Positions 25,840 through 34,376 of a stretch of 64,000 nucleotides of DNA are shown piece by piece. The stretch spans positions 1 to 64,000 of the forward strand of contig DFGI01000068.1 of NCBI GenBank assembly GCA_002371705.1, read 5' to 3'. The notes under the pieces were generated by a model. That model did no database searches, was not told the DNA's origin, and saw nothing but the letters and a program-made list of their open reading frames with translations. The translations under genes were made by a program, and so were the position numbers. Origin of the DNA: Bacteroidales bacterium UBA3754. Its GTDB lineage: Bacteria; Bacteroidota; Bacteroidia; Bacteroidales; UBA1715. Numbering within the stretch: position 1 is the first letter of the stretch; each line of letters opens with the position of its first letter.

Positions 25840-27135
25840 TTATTTCGCCTTTGTGGTAAAGGAAACGACGTCACTATACGATGTGCCAATTTTATTTGTT
25901 ACGTATGCACGAACGTAATATGTTGTGTTTGGTGTTAAGTTCGTTAAATTCCCATAATAAATTGAATTTGAACTCGATACCGTTACACTTTGGTTGTCTT
26001 CAACAGTTGGGAGCGTATTTTCATCAATTGTCCAGCAGAATCCACGAGATTGGATTGGTGCGGAACCATCAGAAACAATCACACCGCCTTCGGTTGCAGA
26101 ATTGCTTGTGATGCTGTAAGCGTTGAAGATGGAAACTATTGGCAACGACCACGTTAGGAATGAGCTTTGTTCGCCATACGCAACGCCGTTTTCAGTAATC
26201 ACATACGCACGAACATAATAAGTGACATTTTCCTCTATTTCTACCCAAACAGTATCTTTAAACGTGCCGATTTCGACCGTATTTGCTATCACTTTGTCTA
26301 TCTTCTCATTATCAACAGTTGGATTTGGATTTTTGCTCCAGCAGAAACCACATTGTGTCACAGGAACATTGCCCAACGTATCGGTGATTGTTCCAGCACA
26401 AACCACGAAATATTTTCCATTTTCAACTTCAACAGCGCCAAGGTCAGTTTTTTTCACCACAGGATTATCCAAGGTTGTAAACGCTTTTTCCTCGCCGTAT
26501 GCTGTACCAGCGGCATTGGTTACAAATGCCTTATAATAATACGTAGTGCTTGGCGTTAGATTCCGCATCCAAAGTACATATTGTGATTCTTTGCTAGAAT
26601 TGTCCATAAACACAATGGAATCGTTAATTGTTGGATTCGGATTTACGCTCCAGCAGAAACCTTTTTGTACAATAGTTGTGTCGCCATCGGCCTCAACCGC
26701 CCCGGCAGCTTCAGCGCAAGTACCCAATTTATCCTTCAATTCCAATGTTTTCACCACCAATTTTTTTGATGTTTTGAACGAGAAGTTTTCACTATACATC
26801 ACGCCTGAGCCATTTTTTGCAAATGCACGGACATTGTAGGTTTTATTTTCATCCAAATTATTCAACTGGCATTGGAATACGCCAGCTCCGCCTTCTGCCG
26901 CATAAACAACCGCATCAGTAATGGACGGATTTTCTCCGTTGCTCCAGCATATACCTCGTTCAGCAATTGTTGCCATTCCTTTTCCGATTTCGGCAGAAAC
27001 CACTGCTGTGCTTCCTGTAACAGCCGACACGGATTTAATCGAAATTGATGTAGCATCCACTTTCGGATCCTTTTCACACCCTACCACACCTGCCAGTAAG
27101 GTTATCACACATCCCAAATATATAATACGATTCAT
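25840..27135 (-). CDS. Lipoprotein with four fibronectin-III-like repeats
   Basis: A 431-residue putative surface lipoprotein. The signal peptide ends LLAGVVGC, a lipobox with lipidated Cys20 of the chosen frame. Four repeats of about 95-105 residues follow, each with a GFCWSxNPNPT-like centre (GICWSNGENPS, GFCWSVNPNPT, GFCWSKNPNPT, GFCWTIDENTLPT) and a TTYYVRAYVTNxxGxxY(G/S)E end. This pattern is common in Bacteroidota surface proteins with Ig/FnIII-like folds; ligand unknown. Start 27135 rather than 27144 gives the canonical MNRIIYLG signal. It lies 13 nt after the 27149-27772 gene and is probably co-transcribed. Confidence 0.88.
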   Translation of the reverse strand: MNRIIYLGCVITLLAGVVGCEKDPKVDATSISIKSVSAVTGSTAVVSAEIGKGMATIAERGICWSNGENPSITDAVVYAAEGGAGVFQCQLNNLDENKTYNVRAFAKNGSGVMYSENFSFKTSKKLVVKTLELKDKLGTCAEAAGAVEADGDTTIVQKGFCWSVNPNPTINDSIVFMDNSSKESQYVLWMRNLTPSTTYYYKAFVTNAAGTAYGEEKAFTTLDNPVVKKTDLGAVEVENGKYFVVCAGTITDTLGNVPVTQCGFCWSKNPNPTVDNEKIDKVIANTVEIGTFKDTVWVEIEENVTYYVRAYVITENGVAYGEQSSFLTWSLPIVSIFNAYSITSNSATEGGVIVSDGSAPIQSRGFCWTIDENTLPTVEDNQSVTVSSSNSIYYGNLTNLTPNTTYYVRAYVTNKIGTSYSDVVSFTTKAK

Positions 27136-27148
27136 AATAGTCACTATT

Positions 27149-27772
27149 TTATAAGAAATAACCGAAACCTAATTTTAATTCAAAGAAATTCGATTGTTTG
27201 AAGTTTGTCACGCTCGACACACCAATCGAAAATGCCATATCATTGTAATCTGTCATTGCTTGCAATTCCCAATGCAAACCCGAACGCGGTGATGATTTTG
27301 ATTTCCACGTTGCCCAGTCTCCATCAGCCATTTCGTAACGAACCGTACGGTTTCCATAGCCAATACCAGCCATCAAAAATATAGGAATTCGGTACGAAGG
27401 TATTTCTGTACGAACCACGCCACCACCTGTCAATGCAAAATACGAAGTACGTTTTTTTCCAGTATAAAACGGATATTCACCATTAATGGCTCCATTTTCA
27501 TCGGCTTTCGCATCTGAAGAGAAACGGAAACCAAAGTCTGTCATAATGTTGGCGTACCAACCATACACATCAACTTGACCATATGTAGCACCAAAACTGA
27601 AGTCAGGATACAACGCCACGCCTATATGCCCCATAGCAAATTGTTTCTGACGATTCGTCATTTGTTGTTCGTTTGGAGACTGAGGTTTCAATACTATTGA
27701 TGGTTCCGAAGCATATATTACACTCGGGACAACGAACAATATCAATAATGTAAGTAAACTCTTTTTCTTCAT
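27149..27772 (-). CDS. Putative outer-membrane beta-barrel protein
   Basis: A 207-residue protein with a signal peptide (ending SVIYAS) and alternating hydrophobic strands (FAMGHIGVALYPDFSFGATYG..., KKRTSYFALTGGGVVRTEI, SIGVSSVTNF) finishing in LKLGFGYFL, an aromatic C-terminus typical of outer-membrane barrels. I do not recognise a named family. It precedes the FnIII-like lipoprotein by 13 nt on the same strand; the pair may form one surface unit. Confidence 0.8.
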   Translation of the reverse strand: MKKKSLLTLLILFVVPSVIYASEPSIVLKPQSPNEQQMTNRQKQFAMGHIGVALYPDFSFGATYGQVDVYGWYANIMTDFGFRFSSDAKADENGAINGEYPFYTGKKRTSYFALTGGGVVRTEIPSYRIPIFLMAGIGYGNRTVRYEMADGDWATWKSKSSPRSGLHWELQAMTDYNDMAFSIGVSSVTNFKQSNFFELKLGFGYFL

Positions 27773-27892
27773 ACCTATATTGTTTCAATCATGAAAAAAT
27801 TGCCTTAACTGTCTGTTTATTGGCGTAAATATATGAAAAAATTATTGTAAGCCTATAGTTTCACACGTAAAATATATATTCTATGTTGTTTT

Positions 27893-30391
27893 TTATTTTG
27901 CGACAATCAATTTTTTAATAACAATCGTATCGCTATCCATTTGAATCACAACAACATAGCATCCATTTGGCAAACATGCGACAGAAAATTCAGAATCTAC
28001 GGTTTTCACAACCACATTCCCCGTCATATCAGTTACAAGCACTTGTTTTACTCCATTTGAAGATGAAATTTTCACCAGATTTTTCGCAATGCTCGGAAAT
28101 ACACTTACTTCTTCCGATGCAACCGTTGGCAACGCTGTTTTGGTGTAATTTCCAAAAATCGGACGTAACAGCAATGCGCCTTTCTGCACGGAGTTTTCCC
28201 ATTCAAAGCCAAGATTGTAATACAATCGATTATTCAAACTTTGATTCAAATCAATGCCCATATTCAAAAGCACGTCGTTTGGTTGTTCCCAACCGACGAA
28301 AAACGATTTCCCTACTACAAGCGCATCGCCGCCATTCACAATATTTTCAGGATGAATCTCATAATCAACAAATTGGAACATTCCATCGGCATACGCTATC
28401 CGTTCGCTCGGTGCATAATATAACAACTCACCAGGCAAGCCGTTATTGTTTTCCCACACGCATAAATTGAATGTGGTCGCCTGTTCGCGCATTGTAGGAT
28501 TGAAATACGTGGAAATCGCCTTCAGCGTGTCGGACTGCAAAATATCGAATTTAAAAGCGACCTTCCCCATTGGCGCATCACGCAAACCATAGCCAGCTTC
28601 GGGCGTACCATCGTCGTAGGCATAATAGTTTGAAACCGTCAAAACAGAACGACACGTGTCGTTCCAACGATATTGTTCATACAGCGGATTGGCAATGTCG
28701 GTGAAAAAATACGAGAATTCATATTCCGCATCGTCATACACATCTATATCTTCAGAAAGAAAACTAAAGAAATCCACATCAAATTCTGTAAGAATATCGC
28801 GTTCTGAAGCCGCTGTGGCAGCTGGAATATCGGTCTCGTAGGTTGGAAAGAACAATGCCTCGCCCGTATGTAATTTTTTCACGGTAAAATTAAATTTCAC
28901 TTTTCGGAAATCAGTGTCAAAATTGATGAATTTCGCCAAAACCGTCATTTTGAAATCACTTTCATCAACTTGTGCGAAATGCGACATAGGCAAAGCCTTG
29001 TAACGGGAATATAGCGGTGTGATTTCTGAAGTAAACGCCACATCTGGTACATCAAGATTTGTTACAGAACGGTTCGCATTCAGCCAAATCAAATCAATAT
29101 GCCAAAAATCCTCGTTTCGGGCGTGACTCGCATCGTTGCTCAAACTTGTATAATTTTTGAATCGGAACCGAAAGCCTTTCACCAAATTCGAAGCCTGTTC
29201 CAACGGAATATACACGGGAACAAATTCATCACCGGTTTTCTTGCTTGTTGACCAAATCCATTTCCACGACGGATTACATTCCCCCATCGTTTCCGTTGCG
29301 GTATAAGCCCATGTAGGATTACCATCAGGCATTCTCGCATAGCCGAAACCAGTACCCAATTTTTCAGATAATGAAATACTATCAACCAACACTGTATCAG
29401 GCGAATACAAATATGCCAACGGGACAGTCAACGAATCTGTGGAAAAATATGAATATGGTATCACACAATGGCGATATGCAGGAATTTCAAATTCAGGCAA
29501 TGAAAACCTTCCTAACGAGTCGTTTTCCATAACATCAACAAGCGGTAACGGCAACAAAAACCAGCCTTTGAGCGAAATTAAAGAATCGGTTGCATTATAA
29601 ATCTCCACGCCAGTCGTATTTATTTCGTTAATCAGCACGCCACTGGTATCGTAAGGAATATAAAATTCCAACACCAAACTGTCGGTTGCTTCAGGAACAT
29701 CAACGTTGCCACCAGCCTGATAATAGAAACTCAACGCAAGCGAATCTTCTATATGATAGTCAAACCATTGGTGCTCAGTTTTATACGAGCCTATTATATA
29801 TTGTTTATCCTTATCGAATATTGAATCCTGTTGCGCGACAAACAAATCATCCACTTTTTTATAGATAGTATCGCCGGCACAATACGCAAGTCCCTGCGTC
29901 ACAGATACATAATCGGATAGTTTTGCATCATATAGGAAATATGAATCGTCAAGCAAGACAAACGACGAGCCATTTTTCCTATACAATTTATCGCTCACAT
30001 ACATCAACTCATAGTTTTTCAAATTGATTGGCAACGATGTGAGATAATCGGAAATTCTCGCTGTTGTTGCAACATTTTCGTGTAATTTGCCATTTGAAGC
30101 CATTGCGTCAAGCGAAACCACGCCAATAGTTTTCACATTTTTGGCAAATCCCCGATTCACATACGCATCATCATCCTGCCACATCAATGCCGATGGACGA
30201 GCATCAGGATAAGCAAAATCATCGAAAAATGGTAGATTTTTCAACAAAGATTCTGCTTGTGTCTGTGATTTTAATTGCGTTTTTTGCTGGGAAACAAGAG
30301 CTTGCAACGTTTCTTGCGCAAATAAATTCTGCGACAAGCATACATTTCCAATTAATAACAATATTATATATGCACAACGATTATTCCTCAT
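27893..30391 (-). CDS. T9SS-exported protein with C-terminal sorting domain
   Basis: An 832-residue secreted protein. It has a Sec signal peptide (ending NLFAQ near residue 25) and a C-terminal type A T9SS sorting domain of about 75 residues (EVSVFPSIAKNLVKISSSNG ... TVDSEFSVACLPNGCYVVVIQ ... KKLIVAK; parts cited), so it should cross the outer membrane by the type IX system. A segment near residue 255 (GVLINEINTTGVEIYNATD ... LKGWFL) resembles a lamin-tail domain. The middle is beta-rich and unassigned. Its start lies inside the end of the PASTA gene (11-nt overlap), so translation is coupled. Confidence 0.88.
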   Translation of the reverse strand: MRNNRCAYIILLLIGNVCLSQNLFAQETLQALVSQQKTQLKSQTQAESLLKNLPFFDDFAYPDARPSALMWQDDDAYVNRGFAKNVKTIGVVSLDAMASNGKLHENVATTARISDYLTSLPINLKNYELMYVSDKLYRKNGSSFVLLDDSYFLYDAKLSDYVSVTQGLAYCAGDTIYKKVDDLFVAQQDSIFDKDKQYIIGSYKTEHQWFDYHIEDSLALSFYYQAGGNVDVPEATDSLVLEFYIPYDTSGVLINEINTTGVEIYNATDSLISLKGWFLLPLPLVDVMENDSLGRFSLPEFEIPAYRHCVIPYSYFSTDSLTVPLAYLYSPDTVLVDSISLSEKLGTGFGYARMPDGNPTWAYTATETMGECNPSWKWIWSTSKKTGDEFVPVYIPLEQASNLVKGFRFRFKNYTSLSNDASHARNEDFWHIDLIWLNANRSVTNLDVPDVAFTSEITPLYSRYKALPMSHFAQVDESDFKMTVLAKFINFDTDFRKVKFNFTVKKLHTGEALFFPTYETDIPAATAASERDILTEFDVDFFSFLSEDIDVYDDAEYEFSYFFTDIANPLYEQYRWNDTCRSVLTVSNYYAYDDGTPEAGYGLRDAPMGKVAFKFDILQSDTLKAISTYFNPTMREQATTFNLCVWENNNGLPGELLYYAPSERIAYADGMFQFVDYEIHPENIVNGGDALVVGKSFFVGWEQPNDVLLNMGIDLNQSLNNRLYYNLGFEWENSVQKGALLLRPIFGNYTKTALPTVASEEVSVFPSIAKNLVKISSSNGVKQVLVTDMTGNVVVKTVDSEFSVACLPNGCYVVVIQMDSDTIVIKKLIVAK

Positions 30392-31169
30392 CCGTATTGG
30401 TATTTATAGCTGATTCAATACCGAACCACACATCTATTGTTTCACTTGCCGTCATTTTTCCCCCTTCCACATACGCAGGCGATTGGCGAATAACGCGTGC
30501 ACGCAATGTATCATCCTTTGTTCGCACCTCTGCGTTAAATATAGGATTAATGTTTAAGCCACGTGCCATAAGCGAATCGGAGATTGCCGACCACGGAAGC
30601 CCCAATAATGATGGTATTGCAACAACAACTCCATCACCGCCTTGTCCCACCAACAAATCAACCGCTGAACCTTTAGGAATTTTTGTTCCTGGCTCTATCG
30701 TTTTTAAATTATACCGTTGTTCAAACACATAATTATTGGCAAAATCAGGTTTGTACTCAATCACACCTATGCGCAAACCATTGTTTTCGAGCATCTGCGT
30801 AGCCTGGCGAAGTGAAACATTCGTGACTTTTGGCATAACGACCATAACTGGTGTTATGGAATTGATAGACAGATAGATTGTCCTTCCCCGTTTTACCTTT
30901 GAATTTGCCGAAGGAAAATGGTCAACAATTGCCCCTGGCGCAACATCGTCAACACTCAACGTGTCGTTTACCTTAACCTGCAAGCCATCTTTTGCCGCTA
31001 AAATTTGAGCAGCATCAAAATCAAGCCCACGAAAATCAGGAACCGTAACATTCTCACCATGATCGGTGTATGAATCCAACCAAATGTCAAATGCTATAAA
31101 CGCGACTACAAAAACTGCCACTATGCAGCCAATGTTAATAAAGAGAAATCTGTGTCTTTTTATGTCCAT
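30381..31169 (-). CDS. Membrane-anchored protein with three PASTA domains
   Basis: A 262-residue protein with one transmembrane helix (about 10-28) and three PASTA domains outside (about 42-107, 112-180, 184-250), each with the V-P-x-x-x-G/S-x-x-x-x-x-A opening (VPDFRGLDFDAAQIL, MPKVTNVSLRQATQML, IPSLLGLPWSAISDSL). PASTA domains elsewhere sense peptidoglycan fragments on Ser/Thr kinases and PBPs; here no kinase or transpeptidase domain is attached, as is usual for this Bacteroidota protein. The promoter box is at 31192-31199. It overlaps the T9SS cargo gene by 11 nt. Confidence 0.92.
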   Translation of the reverse strand: MDIKRHRFLFINIGCIVAVFVVAFIAFDIWLDSYTDHGENVTVPDFRGLDFDAAQILAAKDGLQVKVNDTLSVDDVAPGAIVDHFPSANSKVKRGRTIYLSINSITPVMVVMPKVTNVSLRQATQMLENNGLRIGVIEYKPDFANNYVFEQRYNLKTIEPGTKIPKGSAVDLLVGQGGDGVVVAIPSLLGLPWSAISDSLMARGLNINPIFNAEVRTKDDTLRARVIRQSPAYVEGGKMTASETIDVWFGIESAINTNTDEE

Positions 31170-31191
31170 AACGATATAATAAACGTACGAA

Positions 31192-31199
31192 CAAAAATA
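31192..31199 (-). promoter_or_regulatory. Promoter -7 box for the PASTA operon
   Basis: TATTTTTG on the minus strand, 22 nt before the ATG at 31169 and downstream of the U-tract that ends the putative RNA gene. Confidence 0.55.
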
Positions 31200-31244
31200 A
31201 AATTATAAATGGAAACTAAAAAATAATTAAGAAAGAAAAAAGGA

Positions 31245-31446
31245 AATTAAAAAAACGGGTAACCAGAGAAGAAGAAACTAACTAAAAACTACCTTACATT
31301 AACCTCAAACACCACATAACCAATCATGAAAAAGCCGCAACACCATGAAAAAAAGAGAAGACCTGGCTACCCGTTTATCGTGATTTTTGAATAAATCTCA
31401 ATGTACTTTACCGCAATTTAAGAATCGTTGATTATTCCCTCATTGC
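31245..31446 (-). ncRNA. Putative free-standing small RNA (~200 nt)
   Basis: This stretch lies in the longest gene-free interval (31170-31542). A full promoter precedes it on the minus strand (TTTG 31478-31481, 18-nt spacer, TATTTTTG 31452-31459). The transcript would end in a T8 run (31248-31255 complement) right after CTGGTTACCCGTTT, which pairs with AAACGGGTAGCCAG about 100 nt earlier (arms 31363-31376 and 31253-31266; 13 of 14 pairs). A 5' hairpin CAATG/CATTG enclosing GAAT/ATTC is also possible. The overall plan (about 200 nt, closing stem, open middle) is compatible with a 6S-like or other regulatory RNA, but I cannot assign a family. The PASTA gene has its own promoter downstream. Confidence 0.5.
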
Positions 31447-31451
31447 TTTTA

Positions 31452-31481
31452 CAAAAATACACAATTTTTCACAAACACAAA
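31452..31481 (-). promoter_or_regulatory. Full sigma-ABfr promoter for the putative small RNA
   Basis: TTTG (31478-31481) and TATTTTTG (31452-31459) with 18-nt spacing, identical in layout to the HU promoter. Confidence 0.65.
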
Positions 31482-31542
31482 ACTTTTTTTCATAAAAAGT
31501 GTAAAAAATACAATAAGTACTCTGTAAGTTATTGTAAATCAA

Positions 31543-32415
31543 TTAAATATTTTTATAAAAAATTTCAAAACTTTTTATTGGAGCAGTAATAATTGCATGT
31601 ATTTTTAGTCCAAAAGCAGTCAATTCCTCCGCTAAAATTTCTGAAAATACGTTTGCTATGGATCCAACAAAGGAAATTTCCCCTACTCCATATTTATCGG
31701 CTATAGGTTTTGCATAGACTTCGGCGAATTCCCTATAGGATTCGTGCAGAATTGTCTGGATTTCCTGATTTTTCACATTCTCGGCATAAAATGGTGCAAA
31801 TCCAGCTAAATATGCGTTTGGACGTGGTTGCTTATAAACTCTGTCGAGCAATTCAGGCAACGAGACGTGATATGTGTTTTGAAATTTTTCAATGAGAACC
31901 TCTGATAGTTGTTTTTCAAACACAGCCTTAATCAATTTTCTGCCAAGCACTGCACCACTTCCCGCATCACCAAATATATAGCCCAACGATGACATTGGTG
32001 TTTGCAACGTTTTTCCATCCCAAAAGCCAATGTTCATTCCCGTACCTAAAATTGCCACAATACCTTTTCCATTTCCGTAGCAAGCAATTGCCGCACCTTT
32101 TAAATCGGAATCCACAATGATTTCCGCACGACAAAATAATTTCCGCAACGCATTTTCTATTACTTGTTTGGATTCCGCTCTACCACAACCAGAACCATAA
32201 AAATAGATTTTTGAAACAGCCATATAAGCATTATCCATTGCGAATTGTGCATTGTGCATTGTGCATTGTAAAAAATTTCGAGAAATCTCGTCACATATCT
32301 GTTCTTCAGTAACAAAATATGGATTCAGCCCAATTGTCTGAAAATGAAATGTTTGCTGTGCATCTACACATGCCCAGTCTGTTTTGGTGGAACCACTGTC
32401 GGCAAGAAGAATCAT
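31543..32415 (-). CDS. BadF/BadG-type ATPase (N-acetylglucosamine-kinase-like)
   Basis: A 290-residue ASKHA-fold kinase-like protein. The phosphate-1 loop is LLADSGSTKTDW (3-14), the family GSGC segment is at about 74, VDSDLKGAA near 102, the phosphate-2 loop VAILGTGMNIGF near 117, and the adenosine motif FVGSIANVF near 249. It probably phosphorylates an amino sugar, but the substrate is not shown. Residues about 49-62 (HNAQFAMDNA-like) are encoded by six ATT-starting heptanucleotides (32230-32271), an apparent in-frame repeat insertion. The start overlaps the DUF4286 stop by 4 nt (ATGA). Confidence 0.88.
   Translation of the reverse strand: MILLADSGSTKTDWACVDAQQTFHFQTIGLNPYFVTEEQICDEISRNFLQCTMHNAQFAMDNAYMAVSKIYFYGSGCGRAESKQVIENALRKLFCRAEIIVDSDLKGAAIACYGNGKGIVAILGTGMNIGFWDGKTLQTPMSSLGYIFGDAGSGAVLGRKLIKAVFEKQLSEVLIEKFQNTYHVSLPELLDRVYKQPRPNAYLAGFAPFYAENVKNQEIQTILHESYREFAEVYAKPIADKYGVGEISFVGSIANVFSEILAEELTAFGLKIHAIITAPIKSFEIFYKNI
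32230..32271. repeat. In-frame tandem heptanucleotide repeat inside the BadF-type gene
   Basis: Six consecutive heptamers beginning ATT: three exact ATTGTGC copies (32244-32264) flanked by degenerate copies ATTATCC, ATTGCGA and ATTGTAA. The array is 42 nt, exactly 14 codons, so the frame is kept. Confidence 0.8.
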
Positions 32416-32711
32416 AACGATGTAAGTATTGTTTTGAACATACCAAATTGGTTAGTGAATTTGGCAACCAACGCCGCCTCGAAATCTTGTTGATACCGCT
32501 GGCAATAAAATGAAAAATCGTCTTCGGTATCAAACAATATCTGCAAGGCAAAACAATCATCGGCACCTTGCTGCGCCTCTATCTGGAACACATTTGAGGA
32601 CGCAACGGCAGGACACACCCGCAATAGCGGTAAATATTCCTTGGAAAGCCATTCAAGCGCCTCCTGCTGGATGGCATCGGAAAACGACAATGTTATATTT
32701 ACAATTTTCAT
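32412..32711 (-). CDS. DUF4286 family protein
   Basis: A 99-residue cytoplasmic protein of the small DUF4286 family (MKIVNITLSFSDAIQQEALEWL start; QFGMFKTILTSL end). It has a ferredoxin-like alpha/beta look and no catalytic motif that I can identify. Four-base ATGA overlaps join it to the BadF-type gene downstream and to the membrane protein gene upstream, so the three genes are translationally coupled. Confidence 0.82.
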   Translation of the reverse strand: MKIVNITLSFSDAIQQEALEWLSKEYLPLLRVCPAVASSNVFQIEAQQGADDCFALQILFDTEDDFSFYCQRYQQDFEAALVAKFTNQFGMFKTILTSL

Positions 32712-33436
32712 AATTTCATATTTTGATTTGCAAGACTATAATATAATAGTATGAACGGAATCATAGTTGTTTCGCTCAGCACAGTCACAACCGACGACAC
32801 AACAACATTCAAAAACGTATTTTCGGCGGGCAACAAATCGCCAATTACAATTGAAAGCACGAATATTACCACATAGCACAATATCACCACCGCAAAACTC
32901 TGCCGCCAATTGGTACGACACAAATTCAAACATCGCGACAGACTCAAAAAGCTTCGCTGACGGGCAAATAGCACATCGTACACCACCATTGACAACGCAG
33001 GCAACAATATAACTCCAGGAACAATAAAACAGCAAAATCCCACAAACAACGCACAAGAAACGTACAAGGACGCCAAAAACGCCTGTACAAAATTGTCCAT
33101 TATATACGATTTTATGCTATCCAAATCAATTCGGGAACCCGACATATATAATTGTACATATGCACACGATACAAACACGCCGAAAAATTTTGCCACAAAA
33201 GATAAAGCCAAGGCTATATACATATTATTATATGATCCAGAAAGAACATCTATCGTTTGTAAATCAAACGTTTGCTGTGTAAGAATGTATGCGGAAGCCA
33301 AGGCAAATGGCAACACAAAAATCGAAAGAATCAATCCATATGATTGTCCCTCCGATTTCATAAACGCAAGATAATCAGCGAAAATTTCCTGCGTTGAACG
33401 CACTTTATTAAAATCAATTCTTTGTGAATTGTACAT
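32708..33436 (-). CDS. Polytopic membrane protein of unknown function
   Basis: A 242-residue protein with about six hydrophobic segments (near 33-52, 68-92, 108-128, 131-152, 178-200, 210-235) and a short polar N-terminus (MYNSQRIDFNKVRSTQEIF). The layout is like the glycerophosphoryl/DUF-type integral membrane proteins found before small operons, but I recognise no family. Start 33436 is preferred to 33442 because it begins MYNSQ directly after AT-rich leader. Promoter box TATCTTTG is at 33454-33461. It heads the operon with DUF4286 and the BadF-type kinase. Confidence 0.8.
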   Translation of the reverse strand: MYNSQRIDFNKVRSTQEIFADYLAFMKSEGQSYGLILSIFVLPFALASAYILTQQTFDLQTIDVLSGSYNNMYIALALSFVAKFFGVFVSCAYVQLYMSGSRIDLDSIKSYIMDNFVQAFLASLYVSCALFVGFCCFIVPGVILLPALSMVVYDVLFARQRSFLSLSRCLNLCRTNWRQSFAVVILCYVVIFVLSIVIGDLLPAENTFLNVVVSSVVTVLSETTMIPFILLYYSLANQNMKL

Positions 33437-33453
33437 AACCAAAATTTTACATG

Positions 33454-33461
33454 CAAAGATA
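33454..33461 (-). promoter_or_regulatory. Promoter -7 box for the 32708-33436 operon
   Basis: TATCTTTG on the minus strand, 17 nt before the ATG at 33436. Confidence 0.5.
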
Positions 33462-33630
33462 CGGATACCTTTGTTTTTTTCACATTATTACAAAAAAATT
33501 AGTACAGTTTTGGGTTAATGATTATAATTTGCAAAGTTTGTCGAGCCAACCATGGCAATATTCAAGATTGTCAAAATACGCCCAAACTTGATTTTATGCA
33601 CAACAAACCACGAAGAAAAGAAATTTATAT

Positions 33631-33638
33631 TATTTTTG
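33631..33638 (+). promoter_or_regulatory. Promoter -7 box for the DJ-1 gene
   Basis: TATTTTTG, 17 nt before the ATG at 33656. It falls inside the longer in-frame ORF from 33518 and so argues against that start. Confidence 0.55.
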
Positions 33639-33655
33639 TGCAAATCATTAACAAA

Positions 33656-34219
33656 ATGGATTCAAAGGTTTATATTTTTCTTGCTGACGGATTCGAAGAA
33701 TTGGAAGCACTTGCCCCACTCGACATTTTGCGACGGGCTGGTTTTGAAGTTGAGACAGTTTCAATCACTAACGACATTGAAGTTGTAGGTTCGCATGGAT
33801 TGCGCGTTTTATGCGATTCGACCATAAATCTTATTTCACCAGAAATCGCAGAATTATTAATTCTTCCAGGCGGAATGCCAGGGGCTGAAAATCTCGCCGC
33901 AAGCGAAGAATTGGCAAAAATACTGACCAAGCAAAACGAAGAAGGTAAATGGCTTGCCGCAATTTGCGCAGCTCCATTTGTATTAGGTAAACTTGGACTA
34001 TTACAAGGGAAACAAGCGACCTGCTACCCTGGTTACGAACAATATTTGGAAGGAGCAGAATGTTTGAACCAACCTGTGGTCGTTTCGCAAAATGTGATTA
34101 CTGGAAACGGCGCCGGTGCAGCTGTACGATTTGCATTCACAATCGTCGCGAAACTTAAAGGACAACGTGTTGCGGATTTTCTTGCAGAAAAAATGATGAA
34201 CGAACGATACGACTTATAG
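33656..34219 (+). CDS. DJ-1/PfpI family protein
   Basis: A 187-residue DJ-1 superfamily protein (YajL/ThiJ branch). The nucleophilic Cys104 sits in AAICAAPFVL after the acidic FEELEA segment with the partner Glu near residue 14-17; a further Cys occurs in KQATCYPGYE. Members act as deglycase/glyoxalase-type or chaperone-type stress proteins, and the exact role is debated. Start 33656 gives the family N-terminus MDSKVYIFLADGFEELEA. Monocistronic, with a perfect 11-bp terminator at 34246-34281. Confidence 0.92.
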   Translation: MDSKVYIFLADGFEELEALAPLDILRRAGFEVETVSITNDIEVVGSHGLRVLCDSTINLISPEIAELLILPGGMPGAENLAASEELAKILTKQNEEGKWLAAICAAPFVLGKLGLLQGKQATCYPGYEQYLEGAECLNQPVVVSQNVITGNGAGAAVRFAFTIVAKLKGQRVADFLAEKMMNERYDL

Positions 34220-34245
34220 TTAGGAGTTTGGAAAATTGAGGTTAT

Positions 34246-34281
34246 AATGCATTATGTGGTACGCATAATGCATTTTTTTTT
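34246..34281 (+). terminator. Terminator after the DJ-1 gene
   Basis: Perfect 11-bp stem AATGCATTATG (34246-34256) / CATAATGCATT (34264-34274), 7-nt loop, then a T run to 34281. Confidence 0.9.
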
Positions 34282-34334
34282 GCCCTTACTTGTATTTTAA
34301 TTCCCCAAAACTATGGTACGAACAAGATTTTTTG

Positions 34335-34342
34335 TAACTTTG
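34335..34342 (+). promoter_or_regulatory. Promoter -7 box for the GPH transporter operon
   Basis: TAACTTTG, 34 nt before the ATG at 34377. Confidence 0.5.
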
Positions 34343-34376
34343 CAACAATAAAAACAAATTATATATTTTTCAATAT

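Noticed and set aside
24433..31169. Polysaccharide utilisation or SusCD locus in the envelope block
   Set aside because: There is no SusC/SusD pair, glycoside hydrolase or sensor regulator; the proteins are unrelated envelope types.
32230..32271. CRISPR-like array in the BadF-type gene
   Set aside because: The units are 7 nt with no spacers; it is a simple tandem repeat inside a coding frame.
33518..33655. N-terminal extension of the DJ-1 protein
   Set aside because: The -7 box TATTTTTG (33631-33638) falls inside it and the family starts at MDSKVYIFLADG.
34299..34312. A 14-nt sequence shared with the interval before rho (49380-49393)
   Set aside because: In 64 kb of AT-rich DNA several exact 14-mer pairs are expected by chance, and the flanks do not match.
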